The notes below the pieces were generated by a model. That model was not told the DNA's origin. It saw only the letters and a list, made by a program, of their open reading frames with translations, and made no database searches. The position numbers and the translations under genes were made by a program. Source: Salinisphaera sp040361255 (GTDB taxonomy: Bacteria; Pseudomonadota; Gammaproteobacteria; Nevskiales; Salinisphaeraceae). From it: a stretch of DNA of 64,000 nucleotides. Where the stretch lies: the NCBI RefSeq assembly GCF_040361255.1, contig NZ_APNG01000014.1, positions 55,098 to 119,097 on the forward strand, read 5' to 3'. Below, in pieces: positions 1-8,373 of this stretch; position 1 is the stretch's first letter, and each line of letters opens with the position of its first letter.

Positions 1-747
1 TTCATCCTGTTCTTTACCATCTCGCTTATCAGCGAAAACAACCTGATGCGGGACGATATTCGGCCCCAGTTTCTTCTGGTACTGCTGAACTGGATAACCG
101 TCGAGCTTGTCCTTGCACGTTCGTTCGCAGCCATCGCGCTTCTGGTTATGGGCGTTGGCTTGCCAGTTCTAGGCCAGCTGGGCGATCACACTACCCATAT
201 CCAGTTCGAAAATGTATTCGGGTTACCGATCTCCGATAGCATTATCGCCGGATGGACCAACGTATTCGGCGTGCTGGAAGAGCCGCTGGAACTGGCGGGT
301 TGGCTTTTGTTCGCCACTGCCGCTGCCGTAGGCTTGGATACGCGACCGATATCCACCGGCCGGAGTCGATTCATGGCGCTCGCCGCGATTGCGATCGCGG
401 CCCTCGCGATCGGAAACTCATTCTTGCGTCTGCAAGATAACGACACATTCGAAGCATGGCGTAAATTTGGGCTGTTCTGTTCGATCGCCGGCGTAGGCTG
501 TGCCGGCGCCGCGCTGCTGTTGCGACATGCGCGGGGCGATCGGCTCGCGCGTGCCTACTGCATCCTGTTTATCGTGGTCGCCTACTGGATCGCGGTATAC
601 GCACCCAGCGTGTATCGGCACGAACACAGCAAGACCATCAGTTCCTGGCTGTGGATATTCCCCGTGTTTGCCGGCTACTACACGCTGGTTAGCTGTCGTC
701 GACAATATCGGCGCGCCGACACAGACGCCGTACAAGCCCAATCGTGA
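1..747 (+). CDS. Multipass membrane protein, 5' end outside window
   Basis: The frame is open from the first base of the window, so the gene starts upstream; the first in-window ATG at 46 is probably internal. About 248 residues are visible. There are six to seven hydrophobic segments, for example around FAAIALLVMGVGLPVLG, GWLLFATAAAVGL, FMALAAIAIAALAIG, YCILFIVVAYWIAVY and the C-terminal WIFPVFAGYYTLV, separated by short basic loops. I see no recognisable catalytic motif. The stop overlaps the GTG start of waaF by four bases (GTGA), which implies translational coupling and perhaps a role in the cell envelope. Function unknown. Confidence 0.7.
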   Translation, partial: FILFFTISLISENNLMRDDIRPQFLLVLLNWITVELVLARSFAAIALLVMGVGLPVLGQLGDHTTHIQFENVFGLPISDSIIAGWTNVFGVLEEPLELAGWLLFATAAAVGLDTRPISTGRSRFMALAAIAIAALAIGNSFLRLQDNDTFEAWRKFGLFCSIAGVGCAGAALLLRHARGDRLARAYCILFIVVAYWIAVYAPSVYRHEHSKTISSWLWIFPVFAGYYTLVSCRRQYRRADTDAVQAQS

Positions 748-1865
748 CCGCGACAGTCGAAAACCAGCCGAGAATCCTGATCGTCGGCCCGAGCTGGATC
801 GGCGATATGGTCATGGCCCAGAGCCTGTTCATGCTGCTGCGTACCCGTTTACCCGACGCCCGTATCGACGTACTCGCCCCCTCGGTGACCGCCAATCTGC
901 TTGAGCGCATGCCCGAGGTGGATCACGCGGTCCGCATGGAAATCGGCCATCGCGAAATCGCACTCGGCGCGCGCCGGCGCACGGCACGCGAGCTCGCCGC
1001 GCGCGGCTACGACCAGGCGATTGTGCTCCAGCGCAGCGCCAAGGCGGCGCTCGTACCCTGGCTCGCGGGCATTAACCGGCGTACGGGCTATCTCGGCGAA
1101 ATGCGCTACGGCCTGATCAACGATGTGCGCACGCTCGACACCTCGCGCTATCCGCGCAAGGTCGAACACTATGCGCTGCTGGGCCTGGCCGCCGAAGGCG
1201 ATGAATTGGGCGAACTCGATCGGCCAAAGCTGCAAATCGATTCCGATCGGCGCACGGACCTGATCACACAACTTGGTCTGGACCAGACGCGCCCGGCGAT
1301 CGGCTTCGCTCCGGGCGCGGCCTATGGCGGCGCCAAACAGTGGCCAGCCACGCATTTCGCGCGGCTGGCGGCAGAGCTCGACCGACGCGGCATCGCCACC
1401 TGGATTTTCGGCAGCGCCGCCGACCGAACGCTGGCTGCGGAGCTGGCTGCAGCAGCGCCCCGTCATGGCGTGAACCTGTGCGAACGCACCTCGCTGGTCG
1501 ATATCGCCGATATCGCCTCGTTGACCAACGCGTTCGTCGGCAATGATACCGGCGTAACGCATCTGGCTGCGGCTGCCGCACCGCGCGTGCTGGCTATTTA
1601 CGGCTCGACGCACCCCGACTATGCGCCGCCGCTGGCGCCGGCCGAAGCACGTTTCTGGCTCGATCTGGCCTGTGCACCCTGTCGCCAGCGCCAGTGTCCG
1701 CTCGGCCACAATGCCTGCATGCGCGATATTCCGGTTCACGACGTCCTGCGCGCCTGTCTGGACCCGGATGCACGCGATATCGCCTCGCTACATCATGCCG
1801 GCGGCAGCGCCGCTGCGCCGGCCGTGGAGCCCATTGTTTCCTCCGAATCCGAACCATCGATATGA
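744..1865 (+). CDS. waaF: ADP-heptose:LPS heptosyltransferase II
   Basis: A GT9-family glycosyltransferase that adds the second heptose to the inner core of lipopolysaccharide at the cytoplasmic face of the inner membrane. The 373-residue protein opens with the family signature PSWIGDMVMAQSL (residues 16-28). It has the nucleotide-binding segment FAPGAAYGGAKQWP near 190, the FVGNDTGVTHLAAA motif near 265, and a cysteine-rich CAPCRQRQCPLGHNAC stretch near 310 typical of WaaF. It is about 25 residues longer than the E. coli protein because of a low-complexity C-terminal tail. The GTG start overlaps the upstream stop by four bases and the stop overlaps the aroE start, so the three genes probably share a transcript. 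Confidence 0.93.
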   Translation: MTATVENQPRILIVGPSWIGDMVMAQSLFMLLRTRLPDARIDVLAPSVTANLLERMPEVDHAVRMEIGHREIALGARRRTARELAARGYDQAIVLQRSAKAALVPWLAGINRRTGYLGEMRYGLINDVRTLDTSRYPRKVEHYALLGLAAEGDELGELDRPKLQIDSDRRTDLITQLGLDQTRPAIGFAPGAAYGGAKQWPATHFARLAAELDRRGIATWIFGSAADRTLAAELAAAAPRHGVNLCERTSLVDIADIASLTNAFVGNDTGVTHLAAAAAPRVLAIYGSTHPDYAPPLAPAEARFWLDLACAPCRQRQCPLGHNACMRDIPVHDVLRACLDPDARDIASLHHAGGSAAAPAVEPIVSSESEPSI

Positions 1866-2704
1866 ATGCACCGCCAGATCGCTACGCCGTCATCGGCCAT
1901 CCGATCGAACACAGCAAATCGCCGGCGATTCATACGGCCTTCGCGCGCCAGACCGGCCAACATCTGACCTACGAGCGCCTGCCCGCCGAACCCGACGCCT
2001 TCGCTGCGACCGTCGCCACCTTCTTCGCCGATGGCGGCGCGGGGCTGAATGTGACCCTGCCATTCAAGACCGAAGCCGCTGCCTATGCCGATCGCTTGAC
2101 CGATCGAGCCCAACGTGCCGGTGCGGTGAATACGCTGGCTCGTCGCGACGATGGCACGCTGCTGGGCGACAACACTGACGGTATCGGCCTGGCGCGCGAT
2201 CTGGAGCGCGGCCTGGATACGGCCATCGCCGGGGCGCGGATTCTCATCCTGGGCGCAGGCGGTGCGGTACGCGGCGTCGTACCGGTGCTGCTCGAACAGG
2301 GCGCAGCCGAGATCTGTGTCGCCAATCGAACCGTCGCCAAGGCCGAGACGATCGCGCACGATTTCGCCGATATGGGCACGGTACGCGCCTGCCCGCTAAA
2401 CACTGAGGAAGACGGCTGGGACCTCGTCATCAATGCCATTTCGGCCGGGCTCGGCGGCGAAATGCCCGATCTGTCGCCGGCGATCATCGCCCGGGCACGC
2501 GGTGCCTACGACATGCTCTATGCCAACGTGCCCACGCCATTTTTGCGCTGGGTGGCCGCGCAGGGCGTGGCACGACGCTGCGACGGGCTCGGCATGCTCG
2601 TCGAACAGGCCGCGGAATCGTTCGCGCTCTGGCGCGGCGTGCGTCCGAGCACGGTCGAGGTCATTGCCGCCCTGCGTCAGTCCGGCGACCCGCGGACCCC
2701 ATAA
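1862..2704 (+). CDS. aroE: Shikimate dehydrogenase
   Basis: Reduces 3-dehydroshikimate to shikimate with NADPH, the fourth step of aromatic amino-acid biosynthesis, in the cytoplasm. The 280-residue protein has the substrate-binding start YAVIGHPIEHSKSPAIH, the catalytic lysine region NVTLPFKTEA, NTDGIGLARDL, and the Rossmann loop LILGAGGAVRGV; YAN and GMLVEQAAESFALW close the fold. The frame is open further upstream, but the ATG at 1862 aligns with family N-termini and overlaps the waaF stop (ATGA), so I take it as the start. In many gammaproteobacteria aroE follows hemF; here hemF lies 26 kb away. Confidence 0.95.
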   Translation: MNAPPDRYAVIGHPIEHSKSPAIHTAFARQTGQHLTYERLPAEPDAFAATVATFFADGGAGLNVTLPFKTEAAAYADRLTDRAQRAGAVNTLARRDDGTLLGDNTDGIGLARDLERGLDTAIAGARILILGAGGAVRGVVPVLLEQGAAEICVANRTVAKAETIAHDFADMGTVRACPLNTEEDGWDLVINAISAGLGGEMPDLSPAIIARARGAYDMLYANVPTPFLRWVAAQGVARRCDGLGMLVEQAAESFALWRGVRPSTVEVIAALRQSGDPRTP

Positions 2705-2723
2705 CCGTTATAATCACGCCGTT

Positions 2724-3218
2724 ATGAGCGCACACGAACCGCTTCAACATCTCGACCACGTCCTGCGCGGCGATACCTCGGGCGAACTGCTCCACCCCGA
2801 GGAACACGCACGCCAGTACAGTCATGTGCGCAAGGCACATGAAACCGAGCTGGTCGAAGACTATGTCGAGCTCATCGCCGACCTGATCGACGCCAAGGGC
2901 GAAGCGCGCGCGGTCGAACTCGCCCAGCGCATGGGCGTGACCCAGGCTACGGTCGGAAAGATGATCCGGCGCATGACCGACGCGGGGCTGGTGACCAGCG
3001 AACCGTATCGATCGATCTTTCTGACCGACTACGGCAAGCAGGTCGCCGCCGAATCGCGCGACCGGCATATCGTGGTGCTGCGTTTTCTGCGCGCCCTCGG
3101 TGTCTCCGAAGACACCGCACGCAAGGATGCCGAAGGTGTGGAGCATCACGTGAGCGCCGAAACCATCGATATCATGCGGGCTTTTGTCGATCGAAACGAT
3201 AGCGCCACCGATGCCTGA
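2724..3218 (+). CDS. mntR: Manganese-responsive DtxR-family regulator MntR
   Basis: A 164-residue DtxR-family metalloregulator. The N-terminal winged helix (VELAQRMGVTQATVGKMIRRM) and the metal-binding dimerisation half (RDRHIVVLRFLRALG, DAEGVEHHVSAETID) match enterobacterial MntR closely, including the conserved EGVEHH metal ligands. With Mn(II) it normally represses the manganese importer mntH and affects the exporter mntP. Neither gene is in this window, so its targets are elsewhere. The start is the ATG 19 bases after aroE. The 3' end overlaps the nfi start by eight bases. Confidence 0.9.
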   Translation: MSAHEPLQHLDHVLRGDTSGELLHPEEHARQYSHVRKAHETELVEDYVELIADLIDAKGEARAVELAQRMGVTQATVGKMIRRMTDAGLVTSEPYRSIFLTDYGKQVAAESRDRHIVVLRFLRALGVSEDTARKDAEGVEHHVSAETIDIMRAFVDRNDSATDA

Positions 3219-3921
3219 AAACGACGCCGACGTCCGTGTAATCGAAGCCGGCCCTTACGGTCATCGTGTCATCGAACACGACTGGCCTCAGGATGCGCGC
3301 CGCTGTCGCGCCCTACAGCAAACGCTCACCACACATGTGAATACCGTCGACGACCTGCCTGCCGTTACACGGCTCGGCGGTGTCGATATCGGCTTCGAGG
3401 ACGGCGGCAACACCACCCGCGCGGCAGCCGTCGTGCTCGATGCACAGACACTGGAAGTCATTGACACAGCCCTGGCGCGCGTGCCGACCCGCATGCCGTA
3501 CATCCCCGGGCTATTGTCGTTTCGCGAAATCCCAGGCGCGCTGGCCGCGCTCGAACAACTCACCACCCTGCCCGATCTCGTTCTGGTCGATGGCCACGGT
3601 ATTGCGCACCCGCGCCGGCTGGGCGTCGCCACCCACCTGGGACTGGTGACCGGCCTTCCCACCATCGGCGTGGCCAAAAAGCGCCTGACCGGTCGCCATA
3701 TCGACGTACCCGATGAGCGCGGCGCCTGGGTCGAACTTACCGATCGTGGCGAAACCATCGGCGCGGTATTGCGTTCACGGGCGGGCGTTAAGCCGATCTT
3801 CATCTCGTCCGGGCATCGTATCGGCCTGACGAGCGCGCTGTCGTACACGATGAGCGCACTCACACGCTATCGACTGCCCGAGACCACGCGTGTTGCCGAC
3901 AAGCTCGCCTCGAATCGGTGA
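3211..3921 (+). CDS. nfi: Endonuclease V
   Basis: Deoxyinosine 3'-endonuclease of 236 residues, which nicks DNA one base 3' of deaminated adenine. It carries the family hallmarks GGVDIGFEDGGNTTRAA (catalytic Asp), MPYIPGLLSFREIPGALAAL, the VDGHGIAHPRRLGVATHLG block with its catalytic Asp and His, and GVAKKRLTG. The frame stays open to a TTG at 3184 inside mntR. The ATG at 3211, just before the mntR stop, leaves about 20 extra N-terminal residues relative to E. coli Nfi and is preferred. The overlap with mntR suggests co-translation. Confidence 0.93.
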   Translation: MPENDADVRVIEAGPYGHRVIEHDWPQDARRCRALQQTLTTHVNTVDDLPAVTRLGGVDIGFEDGGNTTRAAAVVLDAQTLEVIDTALARVPTRMPYIPGLLSFREIPGALAALEQLTTLPDLVLVDGHGIAHPRRLGVATHLGLVTGLPTIGVAKKRLTGRHIDVPDERGAWVELTDRGETIGAVLRSRAGVKPIFISSGHRIGLTSALSYTMSALTRYRLPETTRVADKLASNR

Positions 3922-4032
3922 TTCGGGTCCGTTTCGATACCCGATTGCAGATTTTGAGGCCTTTCTACGGCACTGATAGGCTTGGCCGCGGTCACAGACA
4001 GTTCAACGACATTCGCACAACGGATTAACCCT

Positions 4033-4602
4033 ATGATCAAACGCGCAACCACCATCACGGCACTGGCCCTGGCCGCATTGACCTTCGGCACCGTGCCCGG
4101 TCTGGCGACCGCGCAAAGCAATGGCGCCACCGCGGATCAGCAGCAGGCTCAACAGCTCATGCAGCAGTACCGCCAGAAAGCGTCCAAGCTTCAACAGATC
4201 CACCAGGAAACCATTCAGGCCAACCCGGATCTGGCCAAGCAGCAGGAAAACTTCGAAGAAAAGGTGCGCGACGCGGTCGAAGATCAGGGCTACGACGTCG
4301 ACAAGGGCCAGGAGCGCGTCCAGGAAATGGCGCAGAAGCTCCAGTCCGGCGACCTGAGCGACGAAGAGCGCAAGGCCGTGATGAAGGATTTCCAGGCTGA
4401 ACGCCAGCAGATGGTGCAGGCGCGCGATGCCGCGCTGCAGAAGCCGGAAATCCGCTCGGCCGGCGAAAAGCTTCAGGAAGATACTCTGGCCGCCATGAAA
4501 AAACAGGATAGCCAGACCGAGCAGCTGCTCGACGACATGGATCAGCTGCGTGGCAAACTGCGTCAGCAGATGCCGGCAGCAGCCGCAGGCGGCAACGGCT
4601 AA
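4033..4602 (+). CDS. Exported Gln/Lys-rich coiled-coil protein (function unknown)
   Basis: A 189-residue protein with a clear signal peptide (MIKRATTITALALAAL, cleavage near ATAQS at about residue 30). The mature part is almost entirely charged helix rich in Gln, Lys, Glu and Asp, for example QQLMQQYRQKASKLQQIHQE and RKAVMKDFQAERQQMVQARD, consistent with a periplasmic coiled coil. It has no cysteines and no enzymatic motif. The size and composition recall periplasmic chaperone-like helical proteins (Skp/OmpH or Spy class), but I see no diagnostic motif. The ATG at 4033 is chosen because it starts the signal peptide; the frame is open 51 bases further upstream. A strong terminator follows. Confidence 0.75.
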   Translation: MIKRATTITALALAALTFGTVPGLATAQSNGATADQQQAQQLMQQYRQKASKLQQIHQETIQANPDLAKQQENFEEKVRDAVEDQGYDVDKGQERVQEMAQKLQSGDLSDEERKAVMKDFQAERQQMVQARDAALQKPEIRSAGEKLQEDTLAAMKKQDSQTEQLLDDMDQLRGKLRQQMPAAAAGGNG

Positions 4603-4629
4603 AACCACGCCGTTATCCGGTAACCGTAG

Positions 4630-4655
4630 AGCCCGGCCACGCGCCGGGCTTTTTT
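4630..4655 (+). terminator. Rho-independent terminator after the coiled-coil gene
   Basis: Perfect 8-bp stem AGCCCGGC (4630-4637) and GCCGGGCT (4643-4650) with a five-base loop, followed by a run of six T. It lies 28 bases after the stop of the 4033-4602 gene. Confidence 0.9.
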
Positions 4656-4927
4656 ATGTCTGCTGGCAGCCCTGTCGCGCTGATCGCCCTGATCGCACGC
4701 TCGCGCGGCGTAGCAGACCGCGCAGATCTATTTATAACGACACGGGCCGCGCATCAACGTCAATGAGCGCCCAATGCGAACCCGCGGCTATGACGGTGAA
4801 CACGCGTGCGGCGCGCGGGCGCCACAAGCGCTTGTTCACGATACACACGCGGCGTGTTGCACGGGCGCTTGCCGGCCCGAGTCGCGCATGTTGGCCCGTG
4901 CACAACGTCCGTCATCGCGACGCCCAT

Positions 4928-4958
4928 AAAAAGCCCCCGTACCCGAAGGTACGAGGGC
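4928..4958 (-). terminator. Rho-independent terminator of the EF-hand gene
   Basis: An 11-bp stem with one mismatch (4933-4943 pairing with 4948-4958) and loop CGAA, preceded on the plus strand by five A. Read on the minus strand this is a hairpin followed by a T-run, 64 bases beyond the stop of the gene at 5022-5783. Confidence 0.8.
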
Positions 4959-5021
4959 GACCCCTTGAGCGGGTCAACAATCACCCGACATGGCGGGTAT
5001 TTTCGCAACCGGTCGAACGGC

Positions 5022-5783
5022 TCAGTCGGCTTCGATACGGGTTTCGCTCTGCGCGTTGACGCCCGCGCCTTGCCTGCTCTCGACCGACGTATTGGAATTC
5101 ACCGAACCCTGAACGCTCGCGCCCTGAGCAGCCTGACTGGCCCCAGTGCGCGCACGCTGGCCCATTTGTGCTGCACCCTGCTGGGCCCGACCGACCCCCT
5201 TCTGGGCGCGGTTTTGCAGTGACTGCGACTGACGTTGCGCACGCTGCTGCTGACTGCGCACTTCGGCGCCGGCCTGATTGGCCGTCTGGCCGACCTGACC
5301 GGTGACCGCAGAGGCTGCGCCCTGCACCCCGCCAGCGGCCTTGGACGCCGCGTTCGACGCGCCCTGCTTCAGCTGACGGCTGCCGTCGCGCATGATGGTG
5401 TAGGTTTCGCCGCCGGAGGCCGCCGGGCCTACGCTACCCGAGCCCGAAGCCGCGGCTTGCATGCCGGCCTGAAACTGGGCCCGGGTAATGCCGTTGGGCG
5501 TACTTTCCTTGGCGCGATCTTCGATGGTGTCGGCCGTATTCATGGAGTCGTAGAGCGCAGCAATCTGCGGATTGGCCTGTGCTTCGGCACGGCTGAGCAC
5601 CCCGTCGCCATTGCTATCGAGCGCATCGAAGCGGGTATTGATCGCCGCTTCGGCATTGATTCCGGCACCGGTCTGGCCGGCGTTAGCCTGTACGCTGGTG
5701 TTCGCGCCGGCGCCGTTCTGGGCAGCGAGGCCCAGACCCGACACCATGGCCAGACCCAGTGCGATCGCGGTTTTCTTCATCAT
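5022..5783 (-). CDS. Exported EF-hand protein with Ala/Gln-rich repetitive tail
   Basis: A 253-residue protein starting with a signal peptide (MMKKTAIALGLAMVSGLGLAA). Near residue 55 lies one canonical calcium-binding EF-hand loop, DSNGDGVLSRAE, followed by a second helical half (NGITRAQFQAGMQAAA) that looks like a degenerate partner hand. The C-terminal half is low-complexity Ala/Gln/Gly/Ser (GAASAVTGQVGQTANQAGAE; RSQQQRAQRQSQSLQNRAQK), reminiscent of disordered envelope or adhesin-like regions. It is probably periplasmic or surface-associated and calcium-responsive; its actual role is unknown. Either of two adjacent ATG codons could be the start. Confidence 0.75.
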   Translation of the reverse strand: MMKKTAIALGLAMVSGLGLAAQNGAGANTSVQANAGQTGAGINAEAAINTRFDALDSNGDGVLSRAEAQANPQIAALYDSMNTADTIEDRAKESTPNGITRAQFQAGMQAAASGSGSVGPAASGGETYTIMRDGSRQLKQGASNAASKAAGGVQGAASAVTGQVGQTANQAGAEVRSQQQRAQRQSQSLQNRAQKGVGRAQQGAAQMGQRARTGASQAAQGASVQGSVNSNTSVESRQGAGVNAQSETRIEAD

Positions 5784-5870
5784 GGCGTTTCGTCCTGTAG
5801 CAGATGAAAGGTGGCCCTAGCCTAGAGCCACGCCATGAATCGCTGCTTAAGCAGCCAGAGATCGCGGTTA

Positions 5871-6647
5871 TTATGGCCCGCCGGACTGTTCGTCCTGCTG
5901 GGCTTCGACTTCGCGCATGCCGGGCACGAACAAGCGCGCCATCACGATCCCCACTTCGTAAAGCAGATAGACCGGCACCGCCAGAAGCGTCTGCGAGATG
6001 ACATCGGGCGGGGTGAGCAGCATGCCCACCGCAAAGGCGGCCACGATGATATAGGCACGATAGCTGGCCAACTGGCGCGGGGTGACGAAGCCGGCCCAGA
6101 CGATGAGAAAAATACCGACGGGCAGCTCGAAGGCGATACCGAACGCCAGGAACATGCCGAGCACGAAATCCAGATAGGCCGAGATATCGGTCATCACCGC
6201 GACCCCGGCCGGGGCCACGGAAATGAAAAAGCCGAACACCACGGGAAAAACCACGTAATAGGCGAACGCCATACCCAGATAGAAAAGCGCGGTACTGGAA
6301 ATCAGCAGCGGTGTGACCAGCCGACGCTCCTGGGCATACAGACCCGGGGCCACGAACATCCATACCTGATAGAGCGTCCACGGCAACGATACCGCCACCG
6401 CCAGCAGCATGGACAGCTTGAACGGAGCGAGAAAGGGCGCGGCCACGCCGGTGGCGATCAGGCTGTTGCCTTCCGGCATATGCGCGAGCAACGGGCCGGA
6501 CAGGAACGTGAACAGATCGCGGGCGAAATACGCCATCGGCAGAAACACGACGAGAATACCGATGACGATACGCAGCAAGCGGCTGCGAAGCTCCAGCAGG
6601 TGCGCGATCAGCGGTTGTTCCTGACCTTCCAGTTCTTCGTCGCTCAT
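5871..6647 (-). CDS. tatC: Sec-independent protein translocase TatC
   Basis: The multispanning receptor core of the twin-arginine translocase, which recognises RR signal peptides and exports folded proteins. The 258-residue protein shows HLLELRSRLLR at the N-terminus, FVAPGLYAQERR near 115, the conserved FGIAFELP segment around 170 and LTPPDVISQ near 215, with six hydrophobic spans. The start overlaps the tatB stop by four bases. A likely client in this window is the phosphatase at 59622-61136, which has a twin-arginine signal. Confidence 0.95.
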   Translation of the reverse strand: MSDEELEGQEQPLIAHLLELRSRLLRIVIGILVVFLPMAYFARDLFTFLSGPLLAHMPEGNSLIATGVAAPFLAPFKLSMLLAVAVSLPWTLYQVWMFVAPGLYAQERRLVTPLLISSTALFYLGMAFAYYVVFPVVFGFFISVAPAGVAVMTDISAYLDFVLGMFLAFGIAFELPVGIFLIVWAGFVTPRQLASYRAYIIVAAFAVGMLLTPPDVISQTLLAVPVYLLYEVGIVMARLFVPGMREVEAQQDEQSGGP

Positions 6648-7075
6648 GCGTTGCGCTGGTTATCGTCGGCTCGCTCGGCCGCGCTGGATTCGTCTTGCTT
6701 GGCCGCGCTCTCGGGCGCCGCGTCGGCCACCGGATTGGCACTGTCGGCGTCGGCCGACCCTGCCTGTGGCGTATCGACCGGCGCCTGCACATAGCGTGGC
6801 GCGCGGTTGGCCTGTCGCGGGTCAAGTTCACGCACGCTATCCACCGTATCGCGCGTACCCGCTTCAATACGCTCGCGCGTACGACGCACCTCGGAACGGA
6901 TATCGTCGACATTGACCTCGCGCTCGAGCTCGCTGGTCAGACCGCGCACATAGCCTTTGGCCCGCCCGACCCAGGTGCCCAACGTGCGTGCGACCACCGG
7001 CAGGCGTTCCGGCCCGAGCACAATCAGGCCGATGACCGCGATGACCGTCAGTTCCCAGAACCCGATATCGAACAT
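6644..7075 (-). CDS. tatB: Sec-independent protein translocase TatB
   Basis: A 143-residue single-span Tat subunit. It has the N-terminal membrane helix MFDIGFWELTVIAVIGLIVL, the hinge GPERLP that distinguishes TatB, an amphipathic helix, and a long charged cytosolic tail containing REVNVDDIRSEVRRTRERIE and an Ala/Asp-rich end. It works with TatC in the signal-peptide receptor complex. Its stop overlaps tatC (ATGA), and it starts 19 bases after tatA. Confidence 0.93.
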   Translation of the reverse strand: MFDIGFWELTVIAVIGLIVLGPERLPVVARTLGTWVGRAKGYVRGLTSELEREVNVDDIRSEVRRTRERIEAGTRDTVDSVRELDPRQANRAPRYVQAPVDTPQAGSADADSANPVADAAPESAAKQDESSAAERADDNQRNA

Positions 7076-7094
7076 AAGTGTGTGTCCGGCTCGA

Positions 7095-7397
7095 TCAGTC
7101 CCGTTTGTCGTCGGTTTCGTTTTTCTGGGCGTTGCGGCGCTGGGCTTCCTCGACCGGGCCGGTATTGGGCTTGGTCTTGCTCAGATCGTCGACCAGCTGC
7201 GGATCTTCCGGGCGCTTGCGTGCGTCCTGGGTCGTTTCGTCGTCCTTGTCGGCTTCGCCGTCCTTCATCGCCCCGCGAAAATCCTTGAGCGCGGAGCCCA
7301 GATCACCGCCGAGATTGCGTAGGCGCTTGGTGCCGAATATCAGCACCACGATCACCAGAAGAATAAGGAGCTGCCAAATGCTGATACCACCAATCAT
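7095..7397 (-). CDS. tatA: Sec-independent protein translocase TatA
   Basis: A 100-residue pore-forming Tat subunit. The membrane helix ISIWQLLILLVIVVLIF is followed by the FGTKRLRNLGGDLGSALKDF hinge and amphipathic helix typical of TatA/E, then a hydrophilic, Asp/Lys-rich tail. It lies 16 bases downstream of hisE, so hisI-hisE-tatABC is probably one transcript, a linkage found in many proteobacteria. Confidence 0.93.
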   Translation of the reverse strand: MIGGISIWQLLILLVIVVLIFGTKRLRNLGGDLGSALKDFRGAMKDGEADKDDETTQDARKRPEDPQLVDDLSKTKPNTGPVEEAQRRNAQKNETDDKRD

Positions 7398-7413
7398 GTC
7401 TACCTCGTTTCAA

Positions 7414-7755
7414 TCAGTTAGCCGACGTACCGTGCACGTTTCGCCCTGCTTTTTCCTCGATGCCGGATACGCCGAAGCGACGCGCCAGTTCCGCCTGTAC
7501 GGCCGACGCATCCAGCCCGCGCGATTGCAGCAGCACCATGGTGTGAAACCACAGGTCGGCGACCTCGTGCACCAGGTGAGTATCGTCGGCTTCGCCCGCT
7601 GCTTCGACGACCTCGGCCGCCTCTTCGGTGATCTTGGCCGTGATCGCTGCCGTGCCGCCGGCGTAGAGCGAGGCGGTATAACTCTTGCTCGGATCGGCGT
7701 CACGACGCTTGGCCAGCGCCGTATCCAGCTGGCGCAAGATATCCGAATTACTCAT
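7414..7755 (-). CDS. hisE: Phosphoribosyl-ATP pyrophosphatase
   Basis: Hydrolyses phosphoribosyl-ATP to phosphoribosyl-AMP, the second step of histidine biosynthesis. The 113-residue protein has the all-alpha NTP-pyrophosphohydrolase motif ITEEAAEVVEAA followed by LVHEVADLWFHTMVLL, whose acidic residues bind Mg. The frame extends 126 bases upstream, but the ATG at 7755 gives the family N-terminus and overlaps the hisI stop by eight bases. It is a separate protein here, not fused to HisI as in enterobacteria. Confidence 0.93.
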   Translation of the reverse strand: MSNSDILRQLDTALAKRRDADPSKSYTASLYAGGTAAITAKITEEAAEVVEAAGEADDTHLVHEVADLWFHTMVLLQSRGLDASAVQAELARRFGVSGIEEKAGRNVHGTSAN

Positions 7756-8182
7756 GCAGACCATACATATCGCTGGGATCGACAAGCACCGGGTCGCGGG
7801 TGACCCAGCGGCCATTGTCGTATACCTGGAAAAAACAGGACTCGCGTCCGGTATGACAGGCGACGCCGCCAATCTGTTCAACGATCAGCAGCACGGCGTC
7901 GTTATCGCAGTCCAGCCGTACTTCACGGATACGCTGCAAGTTGCCCGACGACTCGCCCTTGCGCCAGAGCTTGGCACGCGAACGTGACCAATAGGTTGCA
8001 AAACCACTGTCGATCGTCGCCGCCAGCGATTCCCGGTTCATCCAAGCCAGCGTGAGCACGCGCTGGGTGTCGTGGGCTTGTGTTATCGCCGGCACCAGAC
8101 CCTGTTCGTTCCAGGCCACTTGATCGAGCCAGTCGGCCGAGCGCTGATCGGCGGCGGAAGTGGTGGTGTTGTCCTTGGTCAC
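7748..8182 (-). CDS. hisI: Phosphoribosyl-AMP cyclohydrolase
   Basis: Opens the adenine ring of phosphoribosyl-AMP in the third step of histidine synthesis. The 144-residue protein carries the signatures LTLAWMNRESLAATI, TYWSRSRAKLWRKGESSGN and DCDNDAVLL, and the zinc-ligand segment ACHTGRESCFF. It is the first gene of a minus-strand hisI-hisE-tatABC unit and diverges from trkA, with about 190 bases of promoter space between them. Confidence 0.94.
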   Translation of the reverse strand: MTKDNTTTSAADQRSADWLDQVAWNEQGLVPAITQAHDTQRVLTLAWMNRESLAATIDSGFATYWSRSRAKLWRKGESSGNLQRIREVRLDCDNDAVLLIVEQIGGVACHTGRESCFFQVYDNGRWVTRDPVLVDPSDMYGLHE

Positions 8183-8373
8183 GATTGCGATGATCGAAAT
8201 TGAATGCCGCCATCCTACGCTTTCGGCGAGCGCAAACCCAGAGGGCGACCGGGTTTTTTGCAGCTAGCTGAACGCTGTGCCTGGTGGTACTCATGCATCG
8301 GCGCGCCCACCGCAGACGATGTTTCTGGCAGGCTTGCGCAGGATCGTGGGTTCGATGGACTACACTACAACGC

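Larger units (their letters stand above)
4603..5021. other. Intergenic region between two exported-protein genes
   Basis: About 420 bases that hold the two facing terminators (4630-4655 plus strand, 4928-4958 minus strand). I see no credible gene between them. The reading frames that cross it have arginine-rich, low-complexity translations typical of shadow frames in GC-rich DNA. Confidence 0.6.
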
